Positions 1 to 9,366 of a stretch of 64,000 bases of DNA are shown one piece after another (positions within the stretch are counted from its first letter, which is position 1; every line of letters starts with the position of its first letter). The notes under the pieces were generated by a model. The model worked only from the letters and a program-made list of their open reading frames with translations. It searched no databases and had not been told where the DNA came from. Source of the stretch: Cryobacterium sp. CG_9.6. Its GTDB lineage: Bacteria > Actinomycetota > Actinomycetes > Actinomycetales > Microbacteriaceae. The translations under genes were made by a program, and so were the position numbers. The stretch is taken from contig NZ_JARXUZ010000001.1 in NCBI RefSeq assembly GCF_029893365.1, positions 2,542,001 through 2,606,000 of the forward strand, in the 5' to 3' direction.

Positions 1-1
1 C

Positions 2-1093
2 ACCACTCAACCGGCCAAACGACGAGTCCCCCTCTGGGATAATGCTCGGTGGATCACCGTGACCCTGGTGGTCGTGGGACACGCAATCCTCAAGTTGATT
101 GGCGAGTCCGATACGGCGTACGCCATGTACCTCTTTATTTACGCCTTTCATGTGCCCGTTTTCGTGGCGGTCAGCGGCTACTTTGCCAAGTCGGACCCAC
201 CCGGAACACGCCAGCTGAAGCGGCTGCTCACGGACATCATCTTTCCCTATGTCATCTTTGAGACCGTGTGGACCTGTATTCGCTGGGTGCTCGGCGGCAC
301 ATTCCGACTGGATTATTCGACGGCCAGCTGGACGCTGTGGTTTCTGCTCGCGCTTGTGCTGTGGAGGATTATTCTTCCCTACCTCGTGCTCCTGCGGTAC
401 CCCCTGCTGATCAGCATCGTGCTCTCGCTGGGCGCCGGCTACAGTGACAGCATTGACAGCACGTTTGCCCTCTCCCGAACAATTGGACTGCTGCCCTTCT
501 TTGTCTTCGGCTGGAAGCTGCGCCAATGGCAACTCACCGACCGGTGGCTCCGGCTTCGCACCCTGGATGTCTGGAAGTGGCGAACAGGCGCACTGGCCCT
601 GTTCACGAGCCTGTACCTGCTCATCGCGATCAATATCGAGCTCCTGCGCACTCTCAAGATTCGCTTTTTTCTGCTCTATGACGACGGCTACTCGCTCTTT
701 GGCTACCCACAGTTCTGGGCCGGCGGAGTGCGCTTGGGCTTTGTGCTGCTCACCTTTGCGCTCATTCTGGCGTTCCTCATGCTGATTCCGCGGCGAGAAA
801 CGTGGTTCACGTCTCTCGGTGCCGCAACGATGTACATCTACCTGCTGCACACCTTTGTGCTCTTTCCACTGCGGGAAACGGGGATTCTCGACGGTCCGCA
901 ACCGGCGTGGGTGCTGCCGGCACTGATCGTGCTGAGCGTGCTGATCTCCGTTGTGTTATCACTGCCGCCCATTCGCCGGATCTTCCAACCACTCGTGGAA
1001 CCGCGCGCCAGCTGGCTGTTCCAACGCACGACCACAATCTCCAGCCCGAGTCCCTCCGAAACGGTTGTCCTGCCGCGAACGGACCGCACATAG
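2..1093 (+). CDS. Acyltransferase family 3 membrane protein (5' truncated)
   Basis: An integral membrane acyltransferase of the Acyl_transf_3 type, a family that moves acyl groups onto sugars, cell-wall polymers or antibiotics. The reading frame is open from base 2, so the gene starts before the window; the GTG at 59 lies inside the conserved first segment and is not the real start. The visible N-terminus reads WDNARWITVTLVVVGHAI, the family hallmark with the catalytic-site histidine of helix 1. It is followed by about nine more hydrophobic segments and a basic Pro/Ser-rich tail of about 40 residues. The acyl acceptor cannot be told from the sequence. The metY gene follows 116 bases downstream on the same strand. 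Confidence 0.85.
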   Translation, partial: TTQPAKRRVPLWDNARWITVTLVVVGHAILKLIGESDTAYAMYLFIYAFHVPVFVAVSGYFAKSDPPGTRQLKRLLTDIIFPYVIFETVWTCIRWVLGGTFRLDYSTASWTLWFLLALVLWRIILPYLVLLRYPLLISIVLSLGAGYSDSIDSTFALSRTIGLLPFFVFGWKLRQWQLTDRWLRLRTLDVWKWRTGALALFTSLYLLIAINIELLRTLKIRFFLLYDDGYSLFGYPQFWAGGVRLGFVLLTFALILAFLMLIPRRETWFTSLGAATMYIYLLHTFVLFPLRETGILDGPQPAWVLPALIVLSVLISVVLSLPPIRRIFQPLVEPRASWLFQRTTTISSPSPSETVVLPRTDRT

Positions 1094-1209
1094 CACAGCG
1101 TGTGACGTCGTATTTCGAGAATGCTTGCGCCCCACCAGACCCGCTGCCTATGCTCAGTCAGAGCTCGAGCGGCCCGCGTTCGAAGCGACAATCAGGGAAA
1201 GGCCATCTC

Positions 1210-2541
1210 ATGAGCGACAATGCTGCACAGTGGCAGTTTGAGACCAAGCAGGTGCACTCGGGAGCTCGCCCTGACCCGGTGACCAATGCCCGGGCCACCC
1301 CCATTTATCAGACCACCTCGTACGTTTTCAACAGCGCGGAGCACGCTCAAAACCTGTTCGCCCTGGCCGAATTCGGCAACATCTACACCCGCATTCAAAA
1401 TCCCACCCAGGCCGTCGTTGAAGAACGCGTCGCCGCCCTCGAGGGTGGCACCGGAGCGCTCCTGGTCGCCTCCGGTCAGTCGGCATCCACGTTTTCGGTG
1501 CTTAACATTGCGCAAGCCGGTGACCACATCGTGTCCTCAAGTTCCATCTACGGCGGAACCTACAATCTCTTCAAGTACACGCTGGCCAAACTCGGTATTG
1601 AGACCACCTTCGTGGAGGATCAGGACGATGCCGAGGAATGGCGCCGCGCTGTTCGGCCGAACACAAAGCTGTTCTTCGCGGAGACGATCGGAAACCCCCG
1701 GATCAATGTGCTCGACATCACGCTCGTCGCGGACATAGCGCATGCCGCCGGAGTTCCCCTTATTGTGGACAACACCATTGCCACGCCCTACCTGATTCGT
1801 CCGTTCGAGCACGGTGCCGACATCATTGTGCACTCCGCCACAAAGTTCCTCGGTGGTCACGGCACCATCATCGGTGGCGTCATCGTGGATGGTGGCACAT
1901 TCGAGTGGTCGAAGAACGTCGACAAGTTTCCCGGTCTCACCGAGCCTGACCCGTCCTACCATGGTGCGAGCTACACGACCATTCTTGGGGACGCCATCGC
2001 TTACATCATCAAAGCCCGTGTTCAACTGCTGCGTGACCTGGGTTCGTCGATCGCCCCGGCAAGCGCGTGGCAGCTCATTCAGGGTATAGAAACACTCAGT
2101 CTGCGCATTGAACGCCACGTGCAGAACGCTCAGGAGATTGCCGAGTGGCTCGACGCCCACGCAGACATCGCGTCGGTCAACTACGCCGGGTTGCCCTCCA
2201 GCCCCTGGTATGCCACCGCCAACAGGTACGCACCGAAGGGCGTGGGGGCGGTGCTGTCCTTCGAACTCAAGGGTGGCGTCGATGCCGGCCGGGCCCTCGT
2301 CGACAATCTCGAACTGTTCAGTCACCTCGCCAATATCGGTGATGTTCGGTCGCTGGTGATTCACCCGGCGTCGACAACACACGCCCAACTCAGCCCCGAA
2401 CAGCAGCTCACGGCCGGCGTAACGCCCGGTCTCGTTCGCCTCTCGGTGGGCATCGAAAATGTGGCAGATCTGAAAGCCGATCTTGAGAGGGGATTGGCCG
2501 CGGCACGCGCCGTGGTAGCCGCCGCGCGCGCCAACGCCTAG
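1210..2541 (+). CDS. metY: O-acetylhomoserine sulfhydrylase, paralogue 1
   Basis: A PLP enzyme of the Cys/Met metabolism family, 443 residues, that makes homocysteine from O-acetylhomoserine and sulfide. The PLP lysine is K212 in HSATKFLGGHGT. YGGTYN, an IGNPRINVLD segment and HPASTTHAQL near the C-terminus are also typical; the last is characteristic of the MetY branch rather than cystathionine gamma-synthase. The frame is open upstream to 802, but ATG 1210 is preceded by AGGGAAAGG at good spacing and begins the normal family N-terminus. metX follows 92 bases downstream and supplies its substrate, which supports the assignment. A second copy lies at 23966-25261. Confidence 0.93.
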   Translation: MSDNAAQWQFETKQVHSGARPDPVTNARATPIYQTTSYVFNSAEHAQNLFALAEFGNIYTRIQNPTQAVVEERVAALEGGTGALLVASGQSASTFSVLNIAQAGDHIVSSSSIYGGTYNLFKYTLAKLGIETTFVEDQDDAEEWRRAVRPNTKLFFAETIGNPRINVLDITLVADIAHAAGVPLIVDNTIATPYLIRPFEHGADIIVHSATKFLGGHGTIIGGVIVDGGTFEWSKNVDKFPGLTEPDPSYHGASYTTILGDAIAYIIKARVQLLRDLGSSIAPASAWQLIQGIETLSLRIERHVQNAQEIAEWLDAHADIASVNYAGLPSSPWYATANRYAPKGVGAVLSFELKGGVDAGRALVDNLELFSHLANIGDVRSLVIHPASTTHAQLSPEQQLTAGVTPGLVRLSVGIENVADLKADLERGLAAARAVVAAARANA

Positions 2542-2633
2542 CTGACCCCACGCCGTGTCACGCCCGGCGAGACAAGCGGGGCGGGACGTAACATAGCGCC
2601 CGCCCTGCCCCCAGCGCGACAGAATAGAGGTGT

Positions 2634-3836
2634 ATGGAATGGCAATCACCCTCAGACACGGTCCCCTCCAGCTTCATTACCGAAGCCCAGGCGGGGTCGC
2701 TGCTGGGCAAGCCTCCGGCCACGGGCGCCTGGCGCGACGGTGACCCGGTTGGGGAACGTCTTTTTCAGAACGTCGGACCCCTGCACTTAGAGGCCGGCGG
2801 ACACCTTCCCTCGGTGCGGATAGCCTACGAAACGTGGGGTGAGCTCTCCCCCACCGGCGACAACGCTGTACTCGTCCTTCATGCCCTGACGGGAGACAGC
2901 CATCTGCGCGGGCCTGATGGGCCTGGCCAGAAGACCGCCGGCTGGTGGGGTGGCATTGTGGGCCCCGGTCTCCCCATCGACACGGACCGCTACTTCGTGG
3001 TTGCCCCCAACATGCTCGGGGGATGTCAGGGCAGCACGGGGCCGTCGTCGGTGGCACCCGATGGAACAGAATGGGGTTCGCGGTTTCCCTACATCACCAT
3101 TCGCGATCAGGTAGCCGCCCAAATAGCCCTCACCGACCAGCTCGGCATCCAGCGCTGGGCGGGGGTTGTGGGCGGATCCATGGGAGGAATGCACGCCCTC
3201 GAATGGGCCATTCAGATCCCCGACCGAGTCGAACGTCTGGCCGTGCTGGCCGCACCTCCCGTGACAACCGCCGATCAAATTGCCCTCAACTCCGTCCAGA
3301 TTGAAGCTGTGCGCACCGACCCGCTCTTCTCCGGCGGCAATTACTATGACGCCGAGGACGGCGACGGTCCAACTCGAGGCCTGGCGCTGGCCCGCCGCAT
3401 GGCCCTCCTGAACTACCGGAGCCCGGCTGAACTCAATCTGCGCTTCGATCGGCAGTGGCAGAGTCCCATCAGCCCCCTCGGCGAAGCGGGACGCTTTGCC
3501 GTGGAGTCCTATCTGGATTTCCACGGCAACAAATTCACCCGCCGATTCGATGCGAACAGCTACATCACTCTCGTCGAAGCCATGAACTCTCATGACATTG
3601 GTCGTGGACGGGGCGGCGTCCAAGCCGCCCTCGCCAGCATCACCGCACAAACTCTTGTCGTAGGGATTGACAGCGACCGGCTCTTTCCGGTACAAGGGCA
3701 AGAAATCATCGCAGAGCACCTCAAATACGGTATGGATGATCAAAAACCGGTGATTTTGCGGTCTCCATTCGGACACGATGGTTTCCTGATTGAAGAGATT
3801 GCCGTCGGATCACAAATAAGACGCCTCCTGCGCTAG
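2634..3836 (+). CDS. metX: Homoserine O-acetyltransferase
   Basis: An alpha/beta hydrolase-fold acyltransferase of 400 residues that acetylates L-homoserine from acetyl-CoA, the first committed step of methionine synthesis. The nucleophile elbow is GGSMGG with S182. The other triad residues are D348 (GIDSDRLFP) and H381 (FGHDGF); the 33-residue spacing between them matches the family. The early HALTGDSH and the GPSS motif are also present. Start ATG 2634 has GAGG seven bases upstream. Together with the upstream metY it forms a two-step direct sulfhydrylation module. Some family members use succinyl-CoA; gene context favours acetyl-CoA. Confidence 0.94.
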   Translation: MEWQSPSDTVPSSFITEAQAGSLLGKPPATGAWRDGDPVGERLFQNVGPLHLEAGGHLPSVRIAYETWGELSPTGDNAVLVLHALTGDSHLRGPDGPGQKTAGWWGGIVGPGLPIDTDRYFVVAPNMLGGCQGSTGPSSVAPDGTEWGSRFPYITIRDQVAAQIALTDQLGIQRWAGVVGGSMGGMHALEWAIQIPDRVERLAVLAAPPVTTADQIALNSVQIEAVRTDPLFSGGNYYDAEDGDGPTRGLALARRMALLNYRSPAELNLRFDRQWQSPISPLGEAGRFAVESYLDFHGNKFTRRFDANSYITLVEAMNSHDIGRGRGGVQAALASITAQTLVVGIDSDRLFPVQGQEIIAEHLKYGMDDQKPVILRSPFGHDGFLIEEIAVGSQIRRLLR

Positions 3837-3923
3837 AAGGGTCGAAAAACGGGTGCGGTGCCCGATATGGTGCAGTGATACAAACATTCGTACGCATTGT
3901 CTACCTCACCCGAACAGGCACCT

Positions 3924-5093
3924 ATGCAACGCATCTTGAAGGAGCGCGATCGACTGCTGCGCAGGTCTGCTCAAGCATATGGGTTGGCCGGATCTGTCGC
4001 CGTACTGCTCTGCCTACTGATCCCCGATGGCGTAGGTTCCGGCGCACGTCAGGGATCAATAGTGCTGGTGCTGCTTATGTCCGGAGGCCAGTACCTTCTC
4101 GGCCGCACCGGCGCCATCCGCTGGGCCATGCTCACGCTGACGAGTGGTCTCGGCATCATTTTCCTCGTTGGGCTCGACAGCCGTCCGTCAGTTCCCCTGA
4201 ACCTCGTGGAGGAGGCCACGCTCGGCATCGTGGCGGCAGTACCGATGAGCTCCATCGCCATGGTGCTCGTGGTTACCCGAAAACGAATTCTCATTCTGCT
4301 GTGCTCTTTCACCGCAACGATTGCGGCACTTCTCTTTGTGGAGTCCCTCGAGGAAGCAACCCCGCTCCCCCTTGCTCTGGGGATCACGGGATGGCTCTCC
4401 TGCATCATGACCGGGTGGTGGATCGCGCAGAGCATTCCCCGCGTGATGCACCGGATTGCCGCCATCGGCCGCGCCCACCGCGCGGAGCGCCACGCGAGTG
4501 AGCTTGAGGCCCAGCGGCGCACCGATGCCCGCCTTTTGCACGACACCGTGCTCGCCACCCTCACCCTGCTCGCGCATTCCGGAGTGGGCGTGAGTCCCCT
4601 CGCGCTTCGACAGCAGTCCGGTGATGACGCGCGGTTGCTCCGCCAGTTGCGACTCGGCGGACTTCCCAGCCCCCGGCGCTCTGGCGTGTACACGCTCGAA
4701 GCGGCCAACGCCTCAAGCCTCGGAACCACACTGGAATCTGTGCGCCAACGTTTTGGCCGAATGGGCCTGGAGGTGAACTGGCACGGCAGCGGTCAGGTTC
4801 GGCTTCCCAGCGATGTTCTCGACTCCTTTCTGCTTGCTCTGGGCGAATGCCTGGAGAATGTTCGGCGCCACTCCGGAGTGCTGCACGCCGACGTGACCAT
4901 AACGGAAGACGCCACGACCATACGCGCGATGGTGACGGATACCGGCGTCGGCTTCGATCTCGCGGGCGTGGGAACTGAGCGGCTTGGCGTGGCCGAATCC
5001 GTAGTCGGGCGGCTTCGCGCGGTGGGTGGGAACGCGCGCTTGTTCTCCTCCCCCGGAGCGGGGACCACCGTTGTTCTCGAGGTGCCCCGGTGA
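3924..5093 (+). CDS. Membrane sensor histidine kinase
   Basis: A 389-residue (from ATG 3924) two-component kinase. Residues 15-165 hold five or six hydrophobic segments with very short loops, so the input may be within the membrane. A helical linker precedes the phosphoacceptor motif LLHDTVL (H206). The ATPase domain has an N-box GECLENVRRH (E308, N312), a G1 box DTGVGF (D339) and a terminal GAGTTV. TTG 3897 would add nine residues, but ATG 3924 has AGG seven bases upstream and is preferred; an in-frame stop at 3876 limits further extension. The next gene overlaps its stop by one base, and a NarL-type regulator follows at 6437, the likely partner. The signal is unknown. Confidence 0.85.
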   Translation: MQRILKERDRLLRRSAQAYGLAGSVAVLLCLLIPDGVGSGARQGSIVLVLLMSGGQYLLGRTGAIRWAMLTLTSGLGIIFLVGLDSRPSVPLNLVEEATLGIVAAVPMSSIAMVLVVTRKRILILLCSFTATIAALLFVESLEEATPLPLALGITGWLSCIMTGWWIAQSIPRVMHRIAAIGRAHRAERHASELEAQRRTDARLLHDTVLATLTLLAHSGVGVSPLALRQQSGDDARLLRQLRLGGLPSPRRSGVYTLEAANASSLGTTLESVRQRFGRMGLEVNWHGSGQVRLPSDVLDSFLLALGECLENVRRHSGVLHADVTITEDATTIRAMVTDTGVGFDLAGVGTERLGVAESVVGRLRAVGGNARLFSSPGAGTTVVLEVPR

Positions 5094-6346
5094 TGCTGGC
5101 CGGCATCGAAGCCACCACCGCACTGCAGACCGGTCGCGATCACAACCCGTCTCGCCTGTCTGCCAGAGTGCGCCGCACCCTGGTCCCGGACGATCCATCG
5201 AGCACCACAGCCACCGGTCTGGGCGGTCAGCACCTGGGCATTGGTCTAACATTGGGCGGTGCGCTGATCGCGGTTTTTCTCCTCGGACACTTTATAGTGG
5301 AGTGGCAGGGATGGCCTTTTCTCACGCTCAGCATGATGGCCTGGATCCTGTTGATCTCGTCTGCTCTCATCATCAACCAGATCGCTCGCCGACTCGCCAC
5401 CCACATGCCGCTCTGGCTGTTTCTGACGGCGCTCGGTCTGGGGACCGTTGTGGTGGTCCTCGACTTGGCCGGATGCTGGGGACTGACGGGAGCGGGCATT
5501 TATCCCACCGCCGCCGCAGCCGTCGGTGCACTGCTCATGTCGATGATCACGCTCCGAGACACCACGAGCATCCTCAGCGCCATCGCAGGGCTGACGGTGC
5601 TCCTGCTGATCGGCGCGCTGGCCGAGGACCGCGAGGACATGCTCACCTTCGGGCCGGAAGTGCTCACGATCGCGATTGCGATCATTCCCCCGCTCGTGGG
5701 CGCAGGGATCGCTCGAGGGTTTCGACGTATGGTGCAACGCGAACTTGACCTGGTGCTGGTACAGAGCACAATCTCCCAACCACGTTTCACGGTGGGCATG
5801 CTCGCCTCGGAACAGCTGGCCCGGCTTGACCTCGATGCAGAGACGCTGCTGAACGATGTGGCCCAGGGGCGCACGGCGCTGCCGCTCGCCCCCACAACGG
5901 CGATGACCGCCGCAGCCCTCGCGACAGCGCTGCGACTTCATCTCATCGAGGGCCGCACCGAAACCTGGTTACACCATGCCATCAGCGAGTCTGAGTTCCT
6001 CAGCCCGGCGGTGACGCTCATCGATCCCACCGGCCTCGCCGGACTCCTGTCACCCGTTCAACGCGAGGGTCTTCTTCTCACGATCTGGTTACTGGTGGGC
6101 GACACGAGCGGGCCAGGGGCATCCGTGTCACTGCGATTTGGACCAATAGCACCCACCCCGGCGAGCTCTCGAACCCACTACCTACATTTCGACCTTGAGC
6201 TGACGACAACGGCCGTACCCCGGCGTCGCGTGGACCCCGAAATCTGGCAGGCAATTAGGGCCGTTGGGCCTTACATTGACTCCAACAGAAACGGTACTCT
6301 GCAGGTAGACATCGAGTGCAGTGCCGAGAATCCTGCCGATGTCTAG
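5093..6346 (+). CDS. Membrane protein with degenerate kinase-like C-terminus
   Basis: A 417-residue protein I do not recognise as a named family. Residues 45-210 contain about six membrane segments. The cytoplasmic part (about 215-417) has the length and order of a dimerisation plus ATPase module. A segment SPVQREGLLLTIWLLVGD lines up with the N-box helix of the upstream kinase (DVLDSFLLALGECLENVRRH) but has lost the Glu and Asn that bind Mg-ATP; no G1 or G2 glycine box is visible and there is no HD phosphoacceptor. I infer a pseudokinase partner. ATG 5093 overlaps the kinase TGA by one base (TGATG), with GAGGTG upstream, so translation is coupled. GTG 5090 is an alternative start. Confidence 0.6.
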   Translation: MLAGIEATTALQTGRDHNPSRLSARVRRTLVPDDPSSTTATGLGGQHLGIGLTLGGALIAVFLLGHFIVEWQGWPFLTLSMMAWILLISSALIINQIARRLATHMPLWLFLTALGLGTVVVVLDLAGCWGLTGAGIYPTAAAAVGALLMSMITLRDTTSILSAIAGLTVLLLIGALAEDREDMLTFGPEVLTIAIAIIPPLVGAGIARGFRRMVQRELDLVLVQSTISQPRFTVGMLASEQLARLDLDAETLLNDVAQGRTALPLAPTTAMTAAALATALRLHLIEGRTETWLHHAISESEFLSPAVTLIDPTGLAGLLSPVQREGLLLTIWLLVGDTSGPGASVSLRFGPIAPTPASSRTHYLHFDLELTTTAVPRRRVDPEIWQAIRAVGPYIDSNRNGTLQVDIECSAENPADV

Positions 6347-6436
6347 GCCGCACAATTTTCATGCCCAGCACTTTTTACACCCAGCACCAGTAAACACAGC
6401 ACCTTTAAAGACAGCGCAATTCAGCAGGAGGCAACA

Positions 6437-7114
6437 GTGACAACCGCACCAGTAACACCACCGATAAACGGTAGGCCGATTCGTTTAGCCCTCGTCGATG
6501 ATCACCGCATGCTCTTGGGAGCACTCACCGAATGGATCCGGAGCGCCGCGGATGACATCGATATGGTGGCGGCGGTGACCACCTGGCCCGAGTTGCTGAC
6601 ACACCCCGAGTTCCCGGTGGACGTCGTGCTGCTCGACCTTGACCTGAAGGACAACATCCCGGTTTCGCTCAAGATAGCCACCCTTAAGACCACCGGGGTG
6701 AAGACCGTGCTCATGAGCACGTATTCCGAACCCGCGCTGGTGCGGGCGGCTCTGGCTGCCGGTGCTCTCGGTTATCTCGTGAAGAGCGAGGAAGCCAGCA
6801 TGATCGTGGATGCAATTCGCGCCGCAGCCGTGGGCAAGTCGTATATCTCCGCGGAGCTCGATTACGCCCTCAACTCCAGTCAGCCCACCGAAGGTCCCCG
6901 CCTGAGCGCTCAGGAGCGTCGAGTGATGGCCCTCTACGGGGCTGGCGAGCCGGTGAAGGCGGTCGCCTACCAGCTCGGCATCTCCGAGGAGACCGCGAAG
7001 AGCTACCTCAAGCGCATCCGGGAGAAGTACCGCCTCGCGGGCCACGACGTGGGAACCAAGGTTGCACTGCGTAAGCGCGCTATTCGCGATGGAATCTTGC
7101 TCCAGACCGACTGA
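6437..7114 (+). CDS. NarL/LuxR-family response regulator
   Basis: A 225-residue two-component DNA-binding regulator. The receiver domain starts with LALVDDHRMLL. The phosphorylation site is D67 in VVLLDLDL, the conserved Thr/Ser is in LMSTYSEP, and the Lys switch is GYLVKSEE. The C-terminal LuxR helix-turn-helix (about 152-210) reads LSAQERRVMALYGAGEPVKA followed by LGISEETAKSYLKRIREKY. GTG 6437 has a strong CAGGAGG site eight bases upstream. It lies 90 bases after the kinase/pseudokinase pair and is followed by a strong hairpin terminator, so the three genes probably form one unit. Its target genes are unknown. Confidence 0.92.
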   Translation: MTTAPVTPPINGRPIRLALVDDHRMLLGALTEWIRSAADDIDMVAAVTTWPELLTHPEFPVDVVLLDLDLKDNIPVSLKIATLKTTGVKTVLMSTYSEPALVRAALAAGALGYLVKSEEASMIVDAIRAAAVGKSYISAELDYALNSSQPTEGPRLSAQERRVMALYGAGEPVKAVAYQLGISEETAKSYLKRIREKYRLAGHDVGTKVALRKRAIRDGILLQTD

Positions 7115-7139
7115 CAGTCCCGAGATTCCCAGGTCTACC

Positions 7140-7167
7140 AGGCCGGCCCACTTCGGTGGGTCGGCCT
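7140..7167. terminator. Bidirectional hairpin terminator
   Basis: Arms AGGCCGGCCCAC and GTGGGTCGGCCT pair over 12 positions, with one G-U, around a TTCG tetraloop, followed by a T/G-rich run. It lies between the converging response regulator and MFS genes and can serve both. Confidence 0.8.
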
Positions 7168-7207
7168 GTTGTGTGCGTGTGTGTGCAGTGATGGTGTTTC
7201 CGCTGAC

Positions 7208-8485
7208 CTACTTCACCCGTACCGTCGTGATGAGTGCAGTGCCATACGGAACGTCATCCCCGCGTCGGCGCCACCGATGGTCGATACCGAAGGTCACCAG
7301 CGTGAGAGCCACACCGATGAGGCTGAGACCCACTCCGATCCAGACCGGAGCCAGGTAGCCGAGGCCACCAGCAATGGCCACACCCCCCAGTGCCGCCCCC
7401 AGTGCGTTACCCACGTTGAGGGACGAGTGGTTCAGAGCCGCAGCGAGTGACTGACTATCGTGCGCAACATCCATGAGTCGCGCCTGAATCGTGGGCGACA
7501 AAGCGGATGCCGCGGCACCAATGAAGAACATCCCCACCAACAGGCCCGGTAGCGACTGCGCAGAGACGGCCAGCAGCACCAGGGCCGCGATGAGAACCGC
7601 GAACGAAATATACATGGTGCGGCGCACGCTCCAATCGGCCAGCGCCCCGCCACCGAAGTTTCCCACGGTCATACCGAGGCCAACGACAACCAGAACCAGT
7701 GGAACTGCACCGGCCGTGAGTCCGGTGATCTCAATGACCAGCGGAGCAACATAGGTGTACACCGCGAACAGCCCTCCGAAGCCAATGGCGCCGATTCCCA
7801 GGGTGATCCAGACCTGAAGTCGACGGAACGCCCGGAGTTCCGAACGCATTGTGGCCCGAGGGTTGCCCGGCTGGAAGGGGACAACGAGTGCCACAGCCGC
7901 GAACGTGACCGCAAAAATACCAGCCACCACCAGGTACGCAACACGCCAACCGTTCGTCTGCCCAATGAAGGTGATGATGGGAACACCGATGACGTTGGCG
8001 ATAGTGAGTCCGGAGAGAACCAGTGCTATACCTCGGGCACGCTTGCCCGGCCCCATGAGGTCGGCTGCCACCAGCGAGGCAATGCCAAAGTATGCACCGT
8101 GGGGCAAGGCAGCGATAAAACGAGCGATCAGCACCGTTTCAAAACTCGGCAACAGGGCAGAGGCGATGGTTCCGAGCGTGAAGGCCGTGAGGAGTGCCAG
8201 AAGCAACTGTTTACGCGGCCACCGCGCCGCCGCCGCCGCAATGGTGGGGGCGCCGACAACCACCCCCAGAGCGTAGGCGGAGATGAGCCACCCCGCCTGA
8301 GCATTTGCTGTCTCCGGTGAGCTGGCGTAAAGCGCTGGAAGCAGGTCCTGGGCCAGATTGGGCAGCAATCCCATGGCTACAAATTCGGTCGACCCAATAC
8401 CGAAACCGCCCAGGGCAAGCGCAAGAAGGGCAAGACGAATTCGGGTCGACGACAGCGGAGTCGACCCGTCAGTAAGGAGGGGCAT
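7208..8485 (-). CDS. MFS transporter, DHA1 (AraJ-like) family
   Basis: A 12-helix major facilitator protein of 425 residues, predicted drug or metabolite exporter. The N-terminus FGIGSTEFVAMGLLPNLA is the hallmark of the AraJ/YdhP branch of proton antiporters. The loop 2-3 region (GAPTIAAAAARWPRKQLLL) fits the family motif A, and helix 5 carries the antiporter-type Gly/Pro pattern. The substrate is not predictable. No Shine-Dalgarno is visible before ATG 8485, so the message may be leaderless. It converges with the response regulator gene and diverges from the lipoprotein gene at 8556. Confidence 0.85.
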   Translation of the reverse strand: MPLLTDGSTPLSSTRIRLALLALALGGFGIGSTEFVAMGLLPNLAQDLLPALYASSPETANAQAGWLISAYALGVVVGAPTIAAAAARWPRKQLLLALLTAFTLGTIASALLPSFETVLIARFIAALPHGAYFGIASLVAADLMGPGKRARGIALVLSGLTIANVIGVPIITFIGQTNGWRVAYLVVAGIFAVTFAAVALVVPFQPGNPRATMRSELRAFRRLQVWITLGIGAIGFGGLFAVYTYVAPLVIEITGLTAGAVPLVLVVVGLGMTVGNFGGGALADWSVRRTMYISFAVLIAALVLLAVSAQSLPGLLVGMFFIGAAASALSPTIQARLMDVAHDSQSLAAALNHSSLNVGNALGAALGGVAIAGGLGYLAPVWIGVGLSLIGVALTLVTFGIDHRWRRRGDDVPYGTALITTVRVK

Positions 8486-8555
8486 GTGTTCACACTAATC
8501 GCGTACCCCCCGATCACGTTAAAAGTCAACGGCATCGGTACGTTAGGTTTCTGGT

Positions 8556-9323
8556 GTGCTCACTCGCTATTCGCCTCTGCCCCTTCTGATCGTCTGCGCC
8601 GGCGTACTCCTGCTTGTCGGCTGTTCCGCGCCCGCTGCAACGCCCACAACCTCCGCAACGCCCAGCTCGTCAGCTGTACCAACAGCAACACCCACAGCAG
8701 CTGCTCCCGAGACGCCCGGTGCGGCATCCGGTGCGGGGTGCCCGTCGGGCGGAGAACCACGCCCCTCCGACACCTATGCCGCCGCAATTGACGATCTCGA
8801 TGGCGATGGCGAAGCGGACAGCGAGTGGTATGCCGAGACCTCGCCCTTCCGCTACGGAGTGACCACGGCATCGGGGGCCACGTTTTCGGTAAACGACGGG
8901 TTGGCTGGCCCGGGCACGCATCGCGGCTGGTCGGCCCGGCTCGCCAACGGAGTGGTCGTCACCGTCCTTGACGACGGCCGCGGGGCCACACTGCACGCCA
9001 TCGTCGATTGCGCGTTTGTGACCCCGCTCGATGTACTGGGTGAACCCTACCGATTCGACCTGCAGAACCGACTGGGTAACGGCACCGGGGTCGGCTGCCG
9101 CATGGGAACAACCGGCCGGGAACTCGTGGGTTTTCAGACCGACGAGCAGTCCGACGGGCGTTTTGACGTCACGACGACCGAAATTCTCGTCTCTATCGAT
9201 GGCACCACGGCCACCAACGGTACTCGCACCCGATCAGACCTTGCCGCCGACGATCCGGCCGTGACCGAAGCCCAAACATCCTCGTGCGGCACGGTCACGA
9301 TCGTGGCGACAACGGGCCGCTGA
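8556..9323 (+). CDS. Secreted lipoprotein with VCBS-like calcium motif
   Basis: A predicted lipoprotein of 255 residues. A signal peptide ends in the lipobox LLVGC (C23), and a Thr/Pro/Ala-rich linker runs to about residue 55. The mature domain has DDLDGDGEAD, a calcium-loop pattern of the VCBS/FG-GAP kind, and several Cys that could form disulfides. No named family is recognised for the rest. GTG 8556 is a conservative start; GTG 8554 is out of frame. A perfect hairpin follows the stop. Confidence 0.7.
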   Translation: MLTRYSPLPLLIVCAGVLLLVGCSAPAATPTTSATPSSSAVPTATPTAAAPETPGAASGAGCPSGGEPRPSDTYAAAIDDLDGDGEADSEWYAETSPFRYGVTTASGATFSVNDGLAGPGTHRGWSARLANGVVVTVLDDGRGATLHAIVDCAFVTPLDVLGEPYRFDLQNRLGNGTGVGCRMGTTGRELVGFQTDEQSDGRFDVTTTEILVSIDGTTATNGTRTRSDLAADDPAVTEAQTSSCGTVTIVATTGR

Positions 9324-9333
9324 CGTCGACGAC

Positions 9334-9357
9334 GCACGACCATCCCCATGGTCGTGC
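9334..9357. terminator. Hairpin terminator between convergent genes
   Basis: A perfect 10-bp stem, GCACGACCAT paired with ATGGTCGTGC around CCCC, placed between the stops of the lipoprotein and metI genes. There is no long T run on either side. Confidence 0.7.
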
Positions 9358-9366
9358 TCGAGGCAG

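Noticed and set aside
802..1209. N-terminal extension of metY to an earlier start
   Set aside because: The added residues overlap the acyltransferase gene, have no family similarity, and ATG 1210 has a good ribosome site.
3850..3864. Hairpin CGGG/CCCG after metX as a terminator
   Set aside because: Only four base pairs and no T run.
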